A stretch of 26,697 bases of DNA from an uncultured Duncaniella sp. Lineage in GTDB: Bacteria > Bacteroidota > Bacteroidia > Bacteroidales > Muribaculaceae. The stretch is from contig CAJUIX010000033.1 in assembly GCA_910586665.1 (NCBI GenBank), positions 1 to 26,697 of the forward strand, given 5' to 3'. How positions within the stretch are numbered: position 1 is the first letter of the stretch; each line of letters begins with the position of its first letter. The notes beneath the pieces were generated by a model. That model was given only the letters and a program-made list of their open reading frames with translations. It ran no database searches and was not told where the DNA came from. The position numbers and the translations under genes are program-made. Shown piece by piece: positions 7,761-17,657 of this stretch.

Positions 7761-9056
7761 TTACTGACGTTTCACATAAACCAATTCTATTCCCTTATCC
7801 ATGCCCATATTGCGGGAATATTTTTTATCGGAAGGATTGTTCCAATGCTCAAGGACACCAAGGCTTTTAAGACCTGTCCCGTCACGCTCCGGATCGTAGA
7901 ATGTTCCCGAAACAGGACGGTCGGCAAGTGCAGCCTCGACAAGATACATATCGCAGTAATCGACATCGGCCATCGATGGAAATTCCGAAGCGAGAAAATC
8001 AATCCCCACCGCATCAATCGCCACCCCATCCTGCGACGCGAAAAGCGAGGAAGGCCAGTCATTGTCAAAGGGGGCAAGATGCCATTTGCCAGACGGAGCA
8101 CCATTGACATCCTTCGACCCGTATAGACCGTCAATCAGAAACAACATTGTCTTGCCCCCGAGATCTTTATGACCCATATAATCTGTGAAAGTCATGTAGC
8201 GCGGTTTCCCACCACGATCCTGATTAAAATTATTGTGGTGGTTTTTGCGGAAATTACGGTCTATGTTAGTCACTCCATACCAATTTTTCGCACACAGCGT
8301 CACCCCTTGGCCTCCGTGACCTTTCAGAAGCGCGACATTTATCAGATAGTCCGCATTTACGGCACACTCGGCAAGCCCGCGGGCAAGCAATCCGTTGTCA
8401 ATCGAATAGGGAATGGCATTTTCGACATATGTAGCCTTGGTTCGACCGTTTGTACCCTCATTGTCGACATAATGAACTTTCGGAAATTCACTATGACACT
8501 TGTTGAACAGCGCATCTGTTATAAAACGGCTTGCATCAAAAAGGGTGATGTCATCCTGAGCCACACCTCCTTCATAGACGAGACTCCTGAGAAGGGCAAG
8601 AGCGAAATGTGGCGAGGCATTGATCTGCTCATTGTCTTCATAAGTCGAAGAGTTGTTCATGTTGAGCTTGACAGCCACTTTCTGACCACGGCGATAAGCC
8701 CCTTTGCGACCGTGGCGTTTATTGAAATCTTTAAACAGCGCCTCCCATGCTTTTTGAGCGTCGGGCTCGCCGGTCAGAGTCCTGATGGCCGAATCTACGA
8801 GCCAGTCGGCACCCTGCTGGTCGTTCCATCTGTCCTCATACCACCGGCCATCTCCCTTTACCCATCCGGCTGTGCCGGGTGCATGAGACCATGCCACACG
8901 CCCTGGATAAATACCTACTGCCTCTCCGACCGGGTTATTGCGGCCCCATGCCATTTTAGGTTCTCTCTTTATTTGTGACGACATTATTCCATTGCCCCAC
9001 GCCAATATCATCATGGCGGGAAGAATATATTTCAGATTGATTTGCGATAATTTCAT
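7761..9056 (-). CDS. Secreted DUF362 protein B
   Basis: This 431-residue protein has a short hydrophobic export segment (about 9-26) and then one DUF362 domain filling the rest. The family signature is clear in NVALLKGHGGQGVTL followed by AKNWYG (about 240-261), with AVKLNMNN (about 128-135) and FLIDGLYG (about 306-313). It shares with protein A the blocks NPVGxAxGIxPGRVAW, PFDxxWxSSxFxSxDxVAI and SLGVxEHWNxPxDKxYSRNxG, so the two arose by duplication, but it lacks the C-terminal module of A. No Fe-S cysteine motif is present. It lies 50 bases after the 940-residue beta-helix gene and is followed by a strong hairpin. Function is unknown. A periplasmic or surface role on uronide- or fucose-containing oligosaccharide is inferred from neighbours only. 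Confidence 0.8.
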   Translation of the reverse strand: MKLSQINLKYILPAMMILAWGNGIMSSQIKREPKMAWGRNNPVGEAVGIYPGRVAWSHAPGTAGWVKGDGRWYEDRWNDQQGADWLVDSAIRTLTGEPDAQKAWEALFKDFNKRHGRKGAYRRGQKVAVKLNMNNSSTYEDNEQINASPHFALALLRSLVYEGGVAQDDITLFDASRFITDALFNKCHSEFPKVHYVDNEGTNGRTKATYVENAIPYSIDNGLLARGLAECAVNADYLINVALLKGHGGQGVTLCAKNWYGVTNIDRNFRKNHHNNFNQDRGGKPRYMTFTDYMGHKDLGGKTMLFLIDGLYGSKDVNGAPSGKWHLAPFDNDWPSSLFASQDGVAIDAVGIDFLASEFPSMADVDYCDMYLVEAALADRPVSGTFYDPERDGTGLKSLGVLEHWNNPSDKKYSRNMGMDKGIELVYVKRQ

Positions 9057-9106
9057 GTCTCGACTATTTTTACGGTATTAAAATTAACAATATTTCACAC
9101 TGCCTT

Positions 9107-11929
9107 TCATTCTTCTACTATGTTTGCACTTCTGATTTTTGCAATCCGGCCTTTTGAAGCATCGTCGGCCTTTACGCTCAACCCTCGGACTCTTGCCACA
9201 TCTGTGTTGTCAAAACAAATCGCATAGCGACCGTCGGGACGCTCCGTTGCCAGCGAACACCCGTCCAACACCACATTCCTGGCATGACGGAACCAGAAGC
9301 CGAAGGCCGGCTGCACCTTCAAATCTCCAACATTATAGCGCCCCACCCCGATTTCAGGAGGAGAAGCATTGGCATCATCACACGGATGGCCGCCTTTCAC
9401 TATCATATTGACATTCGTAAACGAAATGTTTTCCACATAACCCGTATTGCGACCATCTGGCAATGAAAAATGAGGACCTTCTACGATAGCCTCTTTGTCC
9501 GGCAATTTAAATCCGGCAATTATAGCGGCTGCCTCGTGCTGGCTTCCATCATACTCTCGCCACCGCTCTCCACGGAAAGAGCTTCCGCCATAGACCTCGC
9601 AGATATCAACTCCGTTGATTGAAACATTGTCAATCCGCCCTATGTTGGAATTGGTGACTAAAAGCTCATGACGCTCCTTGCCGCCTTCCATAAATCTGAA
9701 CATCTTCGCCTCCGCTCCTATCACACGGCCTCGGTTTGATATGGATATGAAAAACGGCGCACGCGTACGCTTCATTACCGACCGCGAATGAAGCGGCCCT
9801 GTCTTACCGTTATTGAGATGTACGTTTCTTATATGAGCGCCATCGTTGGTCGATATGGAAAAACCGGCCTTGTTCGCCCCGAGCACATAGATGTTATCGA
9901 CATAGACATCCTGGATATCATCGGCTGTCTCTGACCCTATCTGAAAGAGATTGCAATTGGTGTCGCCTATAATATTCCTTACCATATAGTTTGATGCCGG
10001 CCGGGTGAATCCAAGCGAACAGTCGGATCCGGGCTTAACAATATCGTCGGAGCTGACTTTTGAATATATGTTTGAGACCCTCACATCGTTACAAGCCATG
10101 AAATCATATATGTCACGCGCATTGCCGACACTATTTTTTCCGAAGTAAGTGTCATGTACGAAAATTCCGTCTGTACCAGTCGCAAGGAGTACAAAATGTC
10201 CGCCCCTGTTGATATGGAGCATATTTGAAACATCATAATCCCGCCCTGTACCGGCTATATAATACGGCTCGTCGCACAGCTCATCATACCAAAGGTCACG
10301 ACCGTCATCAAAACCACCGATCTCAATATCCTTACACAGTTTGAACGCAAACATCTTGTCGCAACGCGCTCCCGGCTTGTTGTTCATCACCTTGTCTCCA
10401 GTAAAGATATTTCCGTCGCCCGTGATACGGCCATTGCCATAAATTTTCACATTTTCTATACGCTCGCCGAAAAACATACTGTTATGAAAAAACGTATGGC
10501 CCACATCCTGCTTTGTCAGATAGTTCTCCGGGTCTTCGTATGGCCGCGCTTCAACAGGCGAAAGCCCCGACCGGTATGCACGGTCGCTGAACCATGTCGC
10601 TTCAGGTTCATCACAACCGGGCAGACAGCTTATCACAGCCCCGCTGTCAACCCTCAGCCAGACATTACTCCTCAGATGGACCGTCCTGACCGGGTAGCGG
10701 CCAGAAGGAAAATATATAGTTCCACCGCCAAGGTCACTGACGTTGGCAATGAGCTTGTTGAGCGCATCCGTCACATCATCGCCACGGTCCGACACACCAT
10801 TATCGGTCACATTCCACTCGCCGGAACGGAACCACACTATATTCGAATCTCCCTTATGGGGGCCCTCGTTAACTCGGAGCTTGAATCCATACAGGCAATC
10901 GGGAGCCAGCCCGGTGGCCTGCATCTCACCTTCATCAGGAAGTATTTTTGCATTGACCGGCGCCCATGTCACCCCTTCATCGACCGTCGCCAAAAGCTCC
11001 ATGTCATCGGCATCTCCAATCGGAGTCCATGAAAATGTAGCCCATGAATAATCACAGCCACCGGCAGCCGAAGCCTTCCTCACAGACTGACGCTCAAAAT
11101 CAGAAATAGTATTGACACCATGAAGCACAGCCTTGACGCTCCCGCTCCTCAACTTTTCAGGAGCAGATGTCGTATAGGAAGCCTTGAACTCATACTTACC
11201 CGGACGATTGATTGTAACTCCCTTGATGACGATAGTCACATCCGTGCCGTTGTCAGGACGAAGATCAAGCGAGGTAAGTCGCAGAATCCGGCTTCCATCG
11301 GGTTGCCCGATGATAGATGCTTCTCCGACACGATTATACGAAAAATTCGGACCATGCCGTCCGACAGACTGTCGCGAAAGATTGCGCAACACCACATCCC
11401 CGCGTCCGATGACATTGACAGTCGTATTGTCCATAGTCAGGTCTATTCCTGCGGGAACGACAATCTCCACCTCCGTCATAGGGGAGCGCTGACCTGCCTT
11501 GAAAGATAGCGCGACATTCCCTGCGACCCCTACGGTCAGCATGTCTCGTTTCAATGACAGGGAGGGAGGAAGAGCTCCACGACGGATATTTACAGGACGT
11601 GTGGAAATAATCTTTCCCTTGCCATTGAGAAACGCCACCATATCGCCCGGCTGCAAGTCTCCTTCGCCCTTCGGGTTTCCGCTCTTGTCGATTATCATTG
11701 CCGGTGTTCGGGCCGACTCAAGATCGGTCAGCAATTTACGAACATCGGGACGTGTGGAAACAAGGCCGGCCCCTTCAGGCGTATCGACCGTGTAGCGATA
11801 TGTCTCCCCGTCATAGACCGTCAGCGAATCACCGTCAAAGCCATAAGAGAGCTGCGCGAAAATCAGCTTCGGCATTATCAGCATGACCGATAATCCGCAA
11901 CGGCGCAGTATTCTATAAGTTCCATTCAT
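9107..11929 (-). CDS. 940-residue secreted multidomain beta-helix protein, GH28-like
   Basis: A signal peptide (about 1-25, ending FAQ) is followed by beta-rich N-terminal domains (about 26-270), a fibronectin-III-like region (about 290-370, WATFSWTPIGDADDMELLATVD), and a right-handed parallel beta-helix from about 380 to the end. The helix opens with GVSDRGDDVTDALNKLI and GGGTIYFPSGRYPV, typical of pectin-active beta-helix enzymes. NARDIYDF (about 603-610) and SSDDIVKPGSD (about 626-636) sit where GH28 enzymes place their catalytic aspartates, so glycosidase activity on a uronide is plausible. It is about twice the usual GH28 length. Its ATG lies inside the end of the GH95 gene (17-base overlap). 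It could also be a beta-helix lyase or a non-catalytic binder. Confidence 0.75.
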   Translation of the reverse strand: MNGTYRILRRCGLSVMLIMPKLIFAQLSYGFDGDSLTVYDGETYRYTVDTPEGAGLVSTRPDVRKLLTDLESARTPAMIIDKSGNPKGEGDLQPGDMVAFLNGKGKIISTRPVNIRRGALPPSLSLKRDMLTVGVAGNVALSFKAGQRSPMTEVEIVVPAGIDLTMDNTTVNVIGRGDVVLRNLSRQSVGRHGPNFSYNRVGEASIIGQPDGSRILRLTSLDLRPDNGTDVTIVIKGVTINRPGKYEFKASYTTSAPEKLRSGSVKAVLHGVNTISDFERQSVRKASAAGGCDYSWATFSWTPIGDADDMELLATVDEGVTWAPVNAKILPDEGEMQATGLAPDCLYGFKLRVNEGPHKGDSNIVWFRSGEWNVTDNGVSDRGDDVTDALNKLIANVSDLGGGTIYFPSGRYPVRTVHLRSNVWLRVDSGAVISCLPGCDEPEATWFSDRAYRSGLSPVEARPYEDPENYLTKQDVGHTFFHNSMFFGERIENVKIYGNGRITGDGNIFTGDKVMNNKPGARCDKMFAFKLCKDIEIGGFDDGRDLWYDELCDEPYYIAGTGRDYDVSNMLHINRGGHFVLLATGTDGIFVHDTYFGKNSVGNARDIYDFMACNDVRVSNIYSKVSSDDIVKPGSDCSLGFTRPASNYMVRNIIGDTNCNLFQIGSETADDIQDVYVDNIYVLGANKAGFSISTNDGAHIRNVHLNNGKTGPLHSRSVMKRTRAPFFISISNRGRVIGAEAKMFRFMEGGKERHELLVTNSNIGRIDNVSINGVDICEVYGGSSFRGERWREYDGSQHEAAAIIAGFKLPDKEAIVEGPHFSLPDGRNTGYVENISFTNVNMIVKGGHPCDDANASPPEIGVGRYNVGDLKVQPAFGFWFRHARNVVLDGCSLATERPDGRYAICFDNTDVARVRGLSVKADDASKGRIAKIRSANIVEE

Positions 11930-14459
11930 ATACCTTGCCTTTTTCCGTATCCAAATCTATGACATAAGTATCATTCAGCGATAGAGCTTCCGTATGTGGA
12001 GCCTTGTCATTGGCCAAGAACGACGGTGAATCAGCCACTCTCATCAACCGGTTTGGATTGATGCCCCGCGCCGGTTCGCCTTTCATTCTTTCAAAACTCC
12101 TTATCCGGCAATTCCCTCCAAGCGTTGAAGTTATCCTGGCATGGGTCAGACGGGCGCCTTTCCAATCAAGATCGACGATGAAACCTCCACGCGCCCGGAG
12201 GCCCCTGACCGAACCATCGTCCCAGACAGAGGGGAGAGCCGGAAGCAAGAAAAGCTCGCCGCCATGACTCTGCAACAGCATCTCGGTAATTCCGGCTGTG
12301 CCTCCGAAATTTCCGTCTATCTGAAACGGCGGATGAGCGTCGAACAGATTCGGATAAGTACCGCCTCCGACAGTGGCAACGCCGGTAGCCTCAGCATAAT
12401 TCAATCCGTTTTTCAACATCTTGTAGGCATGATTGCCATCCTCAAGACGAGCCCAAAAATTAATTTTCCAAGCCATAGCCCAACCTGTTCCGCCGTCGCC
12501 ACGCAGCTCCAGAGTCCGTTTGCACGCATTGGCGAGCGCGACATCCCTACGGGGAAGAATCTGATTGCCGGGATGAAGCCCGAACAGATGAGAGACGTGG
12601 CGATGATGCGGATCCTGCTCCTCAAAATCTTCCGACCATTCCAACAGCTGTCCCGCAGGTCCTTGACTGTATGGAAACAGCATACGCATGGCCTTCGTTA
12701 CTTCCATGAGTCTGTCGGTCTCTCCAAGAATCTCCGAAGCATGAATATAATTGGTGAAAAGGTCACGAATTATAGCCATATCCATCGTTGAGGCCTTCGA
12801 CAGCTCGGCCTCTATGCGTCCTCCTTCTTTATCCGTATAAAAAAATTTGTTCTCAGGAGAGCTTGATGGATTCGTGACGAGATAGCCGCTACCATCAGCC
12901 TGAAGCCACTGCAACATAAAAGCTACCGATCCTTTCATGAGAGGATAGGCGGTTTCCCGCAAATACACATCGTCGCCGCTATATGCGTAATGGTTCCACA
13001 GATGCTGGCAGAACCATGCTCCCGCCATAGGCCAGCAGGACCAGCGCGGCGCCCCTTTAGAATCCTTATCAAAGCCCCCGGTCGGTGCAGTCTGCGCCCA
13101 GGCATCGGTGTTATGGTGCACGGTCCAACCGTCGGTTATACCATAGTTCACAGAGGCTGTCCTCGCTCCGTTTTCCGCAAGTTTCTTTATAAAATCCGCC
13201 TGGGGCATGAAACATTCATCCAGCCCGGTGCTCTCGACCGGCCAATAGTTCATCTCGGTATTAATATTGACCGTATAGTTCGACCCCCAGGGTGGTTGAA
13301 TGTGTGGATTTCAGATACCCTGAAGATTCGACGGCAGTCCTCCCGGTCGCGAGGAGGCAATAGAAAGATAGCGTCCATATTGATAATACAATTCCACCAG
13401 CCCTTGATCACTGTCATCAGACGCAAACATTCTCAGCCTACGGTCAGTCGGACAATCCGACCGATCGATTCGCGATCCGAGAGAAAGCGCCACCCGGTTG
13501 AATAGGTTCTGGTAGTCGGCCACATGGTTCACGAAAAGATTTCCATAGCCCTTCTTCTCCGCCACGGCAAGTCTGCGGTCGACAATTTTCGACGGGGAGA
13601 GCCTGCTGAGCGACGGAGCGACATCGGCTGCTTCATAATTAGTCGCGGCAGCGAGCAGAAGGGTCACATCATCGGCATTTGTAACCACAAGGCATGAGTC
13701 TCCAACCGCCTTTACGCTCCCGCCGTTGACCACCGCTCTGACCTCAACTTCAAAGGTCAGACCTTCGCCCTTAGCGCCATAGACAATCTGACGCGGATCG
13801 TAGGCACGGTTTGCGACATATACCGGAGCATCACCGGAAAGGGTGAGTGATGCATTTCGGGCGGTGGTGGAAGTGGTTCGTAACTGTGTATCGAGCAATA
13901 TCCTGAATGACAGCGAATGACATTTGTCAGCTGTCAGCCGCACCACCATGACACTGTCTGGATTTGATATGAATGATTTTCGTGTATAGACTACATCACC
14001 CGATTTATACTTCACAGACGCAGTGGCTTCCGATATGTCGAGATCTCTGTAAAACTCCGACACATCGTCCTCACAATCAAACTTCAGGCGCATGTTGGCC
14101 AATGGAAGATAACGGGCAGTATAAGGACCTTGTCCATACTTTTTCCACAAGTCGCCAGCCTTCTTATAATCGCGGTTCCCGATAGCCTGCCGCACCTCTC
14201 CAAGATGCTCCTTGGTGAGCGGATTATTCCATTCCGACGGACCGCCGGACCACAAAGCCTCATCGTTGAGCTGATAGAGTTCATCAGTCGGATTGCCAAA
14301 CAACATGGCTCCGAGATGACCGTTGCCTAACGGCAGTGCCTCCTCCCATACTTTTGCCGGCGAATTGTACCAAAGCCGATAGTCTTTGCCAGTCAACTCA
14401 TCTGCATAACAGCATATTATAGCAAGACTGCAAATAAAAATTTTGAAATATCGTCCCAT
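11913..14459 (-). pseudogene. GH95 alpha-L-fucosidase/galactosidase interrupted by an in-frame TGA
   Basis: Two open parts lie in the same frame: 14459-13311 (382 residues) and 13310-11913 (465 codons plus stop). They are separated only by a TGA at 13313-13311. GH95 proteins normally read LQGIWN here, while this reads LQGI-stop-NPHIQPP, so a TGG tryptophan codon has become TGA. Restored, the product would be 848 residues, normal for the family: signal peptide (about 1-19), N-terminal beta domain (LPLGNGHLGAM, about 42-52), (alpha/alpha)6 catalytic domain and C-terminal beta domain. All expected active-site motifs lie after the stop: NINTEMNYWP (398-407), NPSSSPENKF and QIDGNFGG. A truncated product would be inactive. 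Threonine in SNYTVN favours fucosidase over L-galactosidase, from memory of that subdivision. It starts 3 bases after GH29. Confidence 0.9.
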
Positions 14460-14462
14460 ACA

Positions 14463-15908
14463 CTATTTGTCCTCGTCTAAAATTTTAAATACTTTCTCCG
14501 AATTGGATATCAGGTTTACGGGAGGTAATTTTCCTTTCAAATCAAGACGGATTACCGACACTGTCTTGTCGGGCATGCTTTGCGGAACCTCTATTGTGAT
14601 TCCTTCACCAGATTTTACAATCTTCAGATTGATGTTGTCCGGCATCAATGTGGCTTTCCTAGGCGAGAATCTACCGTTTAATTTCAACTTTCCGTCTGAA
14701 GGCCACGAGAATACACACAGATAGTAGATTGAATGACCGTCGTAGTCCTTGCGTATGACTTCGCCCCATTCGGGAGTAAGTCCGCTCCGCTGCGCATCAT
14801 AGACTGCCTCGCCGTAACGCCCCATCCAGTCACCAACTTCCTTCAGACACTGTGTCGGTGTTGGAGGTATCAATCCCTGTGCGTCAGGTCCGACATTGAG
14901 CAGATAGTTTCCGCCACGGGCACATATGGTCAACAAATTATGGATAATCTCCTCTGAGAACTTCCATTTATCCTCCCAGCTTTTGAAGCCCCATGAACTA
15001 CCTATATTCATACATGTTTCCCAATAGATTCCCTCTATATCCTCCGCTTTCGGCACACGTCCCTCTGGTGTCTTGTAGTCACCCGGGAAATTGGGCCGTT
15101 TCAAGCGGTCATTGGTTATGATGTGGGGATATTTAGCCAACAAGTCCATGATTTCTGTAGCGTGTGAGTCAGTCGTGCCTCCCGGAGTATCAAACCACAG
15201 TATCGACACATCCGGGTAACGCTCCAGCAATTCCTTTATCTGTGGTAAGGAAATTTTATGGAAATACTCGTCAAATGATGCTGTCAGCTGATACGGATCC
15301 CATGCTCCATGATTGGCCTTTGTGAAATTATTGATAAAAGTTGAATCCGGGTTGGCCCAGCCTTCTTTCATCTCCTTACGGCCGGTCGACCCTCCGGGAT
15401 GATTCCAGTCCTGGGCATGGGAATAGTAAAATCCGAACATCATGCCATGTCTGCGGCACGCTCTGACTACCTCATCAAGGACATCTCTCTTGAAGGGCGT
15501 ATAGTCTACTATATTGAAATTAGTGTGCCTGCTTTTGAACATCGCGAATCCGTCGTGATGCTTAGTGGTAAAGACCAGATATTTCATGCCTGCATTCTTG
15601 GCCGTCAGCACCAAGCTGTCAGCATTAAACCCGACCGGGTTAAACGTGCTTGTCATGGCCTTGTATTCCATCACAGGAATCTTGCAACGGTTCATTATCC
15701 ATTCCGCACCTCCACGATTCTGCTTATAGCCATGATATTCTCCGCCATACAGGCAATAAGGGCCCCAGTGAACGAACATACCGAATTTCGCTTCGTTCCA
15801 CACAGCCATTTTATCATCCGGGGCAGGCTTCAGACGCTTTCCTTCACAAATCGGATTGCCGAGAGCGAGGAAGAGCATAAACAATAAATATAATCTATTC
15901 ATAATCAT
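14463..15908 (-). CDS. GH29 alpha-L-fucosidase
   Basis: This 481-residue secreted enzyme should release alpha-linked L-fucose with retention of configuration. A signal segment covers about residues 4-22. The barrel shows KFGMFVHWGPYC (about 41-52), FTTKHHDGFAMF (about 113-124) and FGFYYSHAQDWNHP (about 158-171). The nucleophile is Asp240 in SILWFDTPGG. Glu297 in YWETCMNIGSSWGF is a candidate acid/base. RGGNYLLNVGPDAQG (about 331-345) is the usual closing barrel motif. A short C-terminal beta domain follows. The ATG overlaps the TGA of the upstream beta-helix gene (ATGA); a second ATG two codons later is also possible. It pairs with the adjacent GH95, so fucose appears central to the substrate, although GH95 is broken here. 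Confidence 0.93.
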   Translation of the reverse strand: MIMNRLYLLFMLFLALGNPICEGKRLKPAPDDKMAVWNEAKFGMFVHWGPYCLYGGEYHGYKQNRGGAEWIMNRCKIPVMEYKAMTSTFNPVGFNADSLVLTAKNAGMKYLVFTTKHHDGFAMFKSRHTNFNIVDYTPFKRDVLDEVVRACRRHGMMFGFYYSHAQDWNHPGGSTGRKEMKEGWANPDSTFINNFTKANHGAWDPYQLTASFDEYFHKISLPQIKELLERYPDVSILWFDTPGGTTDSHATEIMDLLAKYPHIITNDRLKRPNFPGDYKTPEGRVPKAEDIEGIYWETCMNIGSSWGFKSWEDKWKFSEEIIHNLLTICARGGNYLLNVGPDAQGLIPPTPTQCLKEVGDWMGRYGEAVYDAQRSGLTPEWGEVIRKDYDGHSIYYLCVFSWPSDGKLKLNGRFSPRKATLMPDNINLKIVKSGEGITIEVPQSMPDKTVSVIRLDLKGKLPPVNLISNSEKVFKILDEDK

Positions 15909-17455
15909 TTTATTAAATTTGACAAATCACGATTTTGCCTTGCCATCAGCTGGGCAATATAGAGCGAGCGTGGAAAAACATTTGTCTCATTATGCCCCTC
16001 CCAGACCCCGTCAGGGCGGTCAGTGAACACGCCCCGGGTGTGTTCACCCTTGGTCCCGAAGCTATAATTATGACCCGAAGTCCAAGGACTCTGGACGGCC
16101 ACGTTGCTTGCGCGACAATTCCATAGAACCTGGGTCACACCGGCCCAACCATGACCGCTGCCCATCTTCCCTCTGTCCTGCACATTTATTTCGCCATCCG
16201 TCACAACGTTGTCATACAATGTTCCGACCGCCCAGCGATGGTGCGGACCGACATCGGCATAAGCCTGCGACGCGACACAATTGTAGAATACATTCGGTCC
16301 ACATACCTGCGAGCCGGTGATATAATCATGACGGCCTTCTGTGCTCATGCAGTCCATGAAAAGGTTCTGCTGGCCGTTATTATTAAACGAATATCTTAAT
16401 CCACCCGTTATGACAGCTTTAGGTTCAAGATTACGGCAGTTCTTTACGGTCACATTCTTTGCATAGCGCTCACAGCTTACGGTAGCATATCCAAAATATC
16501 TTGCCGTGACATTGTCAACCCAACAATTTTCAGCCTTGTTAATCTGAATACCTATCCAGCCATGCTGAGTATCCTCATAATCCTCAAATTCAGATTCAAG
16601 GCATAAATCAGAAACTCCGACTTCTGAAATCCTTCCGTCAAAACTATATTTATATAATTCCCCGCCACCATATTTTGCTTCCATTTCCATCATTACCGGG
16701 TTGTCGAGATACACACAATCGCCTTCAACTGATGTGACCTCACGTTCAAATGCAAGATTATATTCTCTCGGAGTCCACTGGCGGGTACCCTTCCGCTCGA
16801 CAATCTGATCCATCTTTATGTCATGAATCCATTCGTGTGTGCCGGGGCGGTAAAGCATAACCCTGTCACCAGCGGAGAAAAGAGCGCTGTTTGAAACCCT
16901 TACGCAGTGCGTGCCGGTTGGAACAAAGCTGTCTGTCAGATGTACACGCGTACCACTCGTCTCTTGGGGGACACCTGTGCCGGTAATTCTTATGAGTGGG
17001 TGGCGGCGACGGCCTGTAGCAATCAGACGCGTCTCGTTGATGTTACACCTCTCCCCTTTCAACACTATTCCGCTTGCCGAAATTTCAATTGTTCCGTCAA
17101 TGCGATAGCCACCGCGTCTGAGCAAGAGCACTCCGCGATGTCCGTCCGCTCCAGCCGGAAGCGCGGCTATCGAATCTATACGACTTTGAATATATTCCCG
17201 ATTATCACCTGCAACCGGCGAAATGACACAAGAAACCGGATGATCCGGGATACTCTTGTCTCCATGATGATAACCCACCCGGCTAAAATCGGGGATTATA
17301 TTTCCACGACTATCTGAAACATATCTCAGAGCTCCGCAACTGTCGATTCTGACCATTGACGACTGCCATCCGGCTGGCATCTTGGTCTGCGACCGTCCTT
17401 GGACACAAAATGACGCCAACAAAATAGCGGATAATATAAATTGATGCAACTTCAT
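15905..17455 (-). CDS. Secreted right-handed beta-helix protein of unrecognised family
   Basis: This 516-residue protein is the first gene of the leftward catabolic string. A signal peptide covers about residues 1-22 (ends GRSQ). The sequence opens like a pectate-lyase-type fold (YIQSRIDSIAALPAG, GVLLLRRGGYRIDGTIEI, about 88-125) and continues with helix coils such as ENCWVDNVTARYFGYATVSC and NVTVKNCRNLEPKA. Distinctive polar motifs are GRHDYITGSQVCGPNVFYNC, DVGPHHRWAVGTLYDNV and GSGHGWAGVTQVLWNC, rich in His, Asp and Arg that could form an active site. I do not recognise a named CAZy family. A lyase, glycosidase or esterase acting on the same glycan as GH28 and GH29 is inferred from context. 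It overlaps GH29 by four bases. Confidence 0.7.
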   Translation of the reverse strand: MKLHQFILSAILLASFCVQGRSQTKMPAGWQSSMVRIDSCGALRYVSDSRGNIIPDFSRVGYHHGDKSIPDHPVSCVISPVAGDNREYIQSRIDSIAALPAGADGHRGVLLLRRGGYRIDGTIEISASGIVLKGERCNINETRLIATGRRRHPLIRITGTGVPQETSGTRVHLTDSFVPTGTHCVRVSNSALFSAGDRVMLYRPGTHEWIHDIKMDQIVERKGTRQWTPREYNLAFEREVTSVEGDCVYLDNPVMMEMEAKYGGGELYKYSFDGRISEVGVSDLCLESEFEDYEDTQHGWIGIQINKAENCWVDNVTARYFGYATVSCERYAKNVTVKNCRNLEPKAVITGGLRYSFNNNGQQNLFMDCMSTEGRHDYITGSQVCGPNVFYNCVASQAYADVGPHHRWAVGTLYDNVVTDGEINVQDRGKMGSGHGWAGVTQVLWNCRASNVAVQSPWTSGHNYSFGTKGEHTRGVFTDRPDGVWEGHNETNVFPRSLYIAQLMARQNRDLSNLIK

Positions 17456-17481
17456 AATTTATGGTATTGTCATTTCGTCAA

Positions 17482-17489
17482 CAAAAGTA
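17482..17489 (-). promoter_or_regulatory. Candidate -7 element for the leftward catabolic operon
   Basis: On the minus strand this reads TACTTTTG, a full match to TAnnTTTG. It predicts a start near 17478 and a leader of about 23 bases before the ATG at 17455. An ATTG trinucleotide context (CAAT on the plus strand at 17514-17517) is the nearest -33-like sequence, but its gap of 24 bases is slightly long. The remaining divergent region up to 17657 must also hold the rightward DUF4861 promoter. TATCTTCG at 17608-17615 is the closest match there and is not convincing. Confidence 0.45.
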
Positions 17490-17657
17490 TAGAACACACC
17501 TCTGACTGGCTGACAATATTGTTCCAAAAACTATAAGAAACACGCCAATACACTATTTTTCAGACCATTACCATTGGCAAGAGTTATATAATCCCAATTA
17601 AAATCATTATCTTCGCGACACATTTTCCAACAATAAACCAAACATTACATTTTAACA

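Noticed and set aside
7455..8126. 223-codon plus-strand frame across the DUF362 intergenic region
   Set aside because: It runs antisense through both DUF362 genes and the perfect hairpin, with no recognisable protein features.
8169..8978. 269-codon open frame on the plus strand inside DUF362 protein B
   Set aside because: It is antisense to a conserved protein and shows no family motif of its own.
12141..12791. 216-codon plus-strand frame inside GH95
   Set aside because: It is antisense to the GH95 catalytic domain with no independent evidence of coding.
13311..13313. TGA read as tryptophan (alternative genetic code) or selenocysteine
   Set aside because: TGA ends at least three intact genes here (stops at 5612, 9107 and 15905), and the position is a conserved tryptophan with no SECIS-like hairpin seen directly after it.
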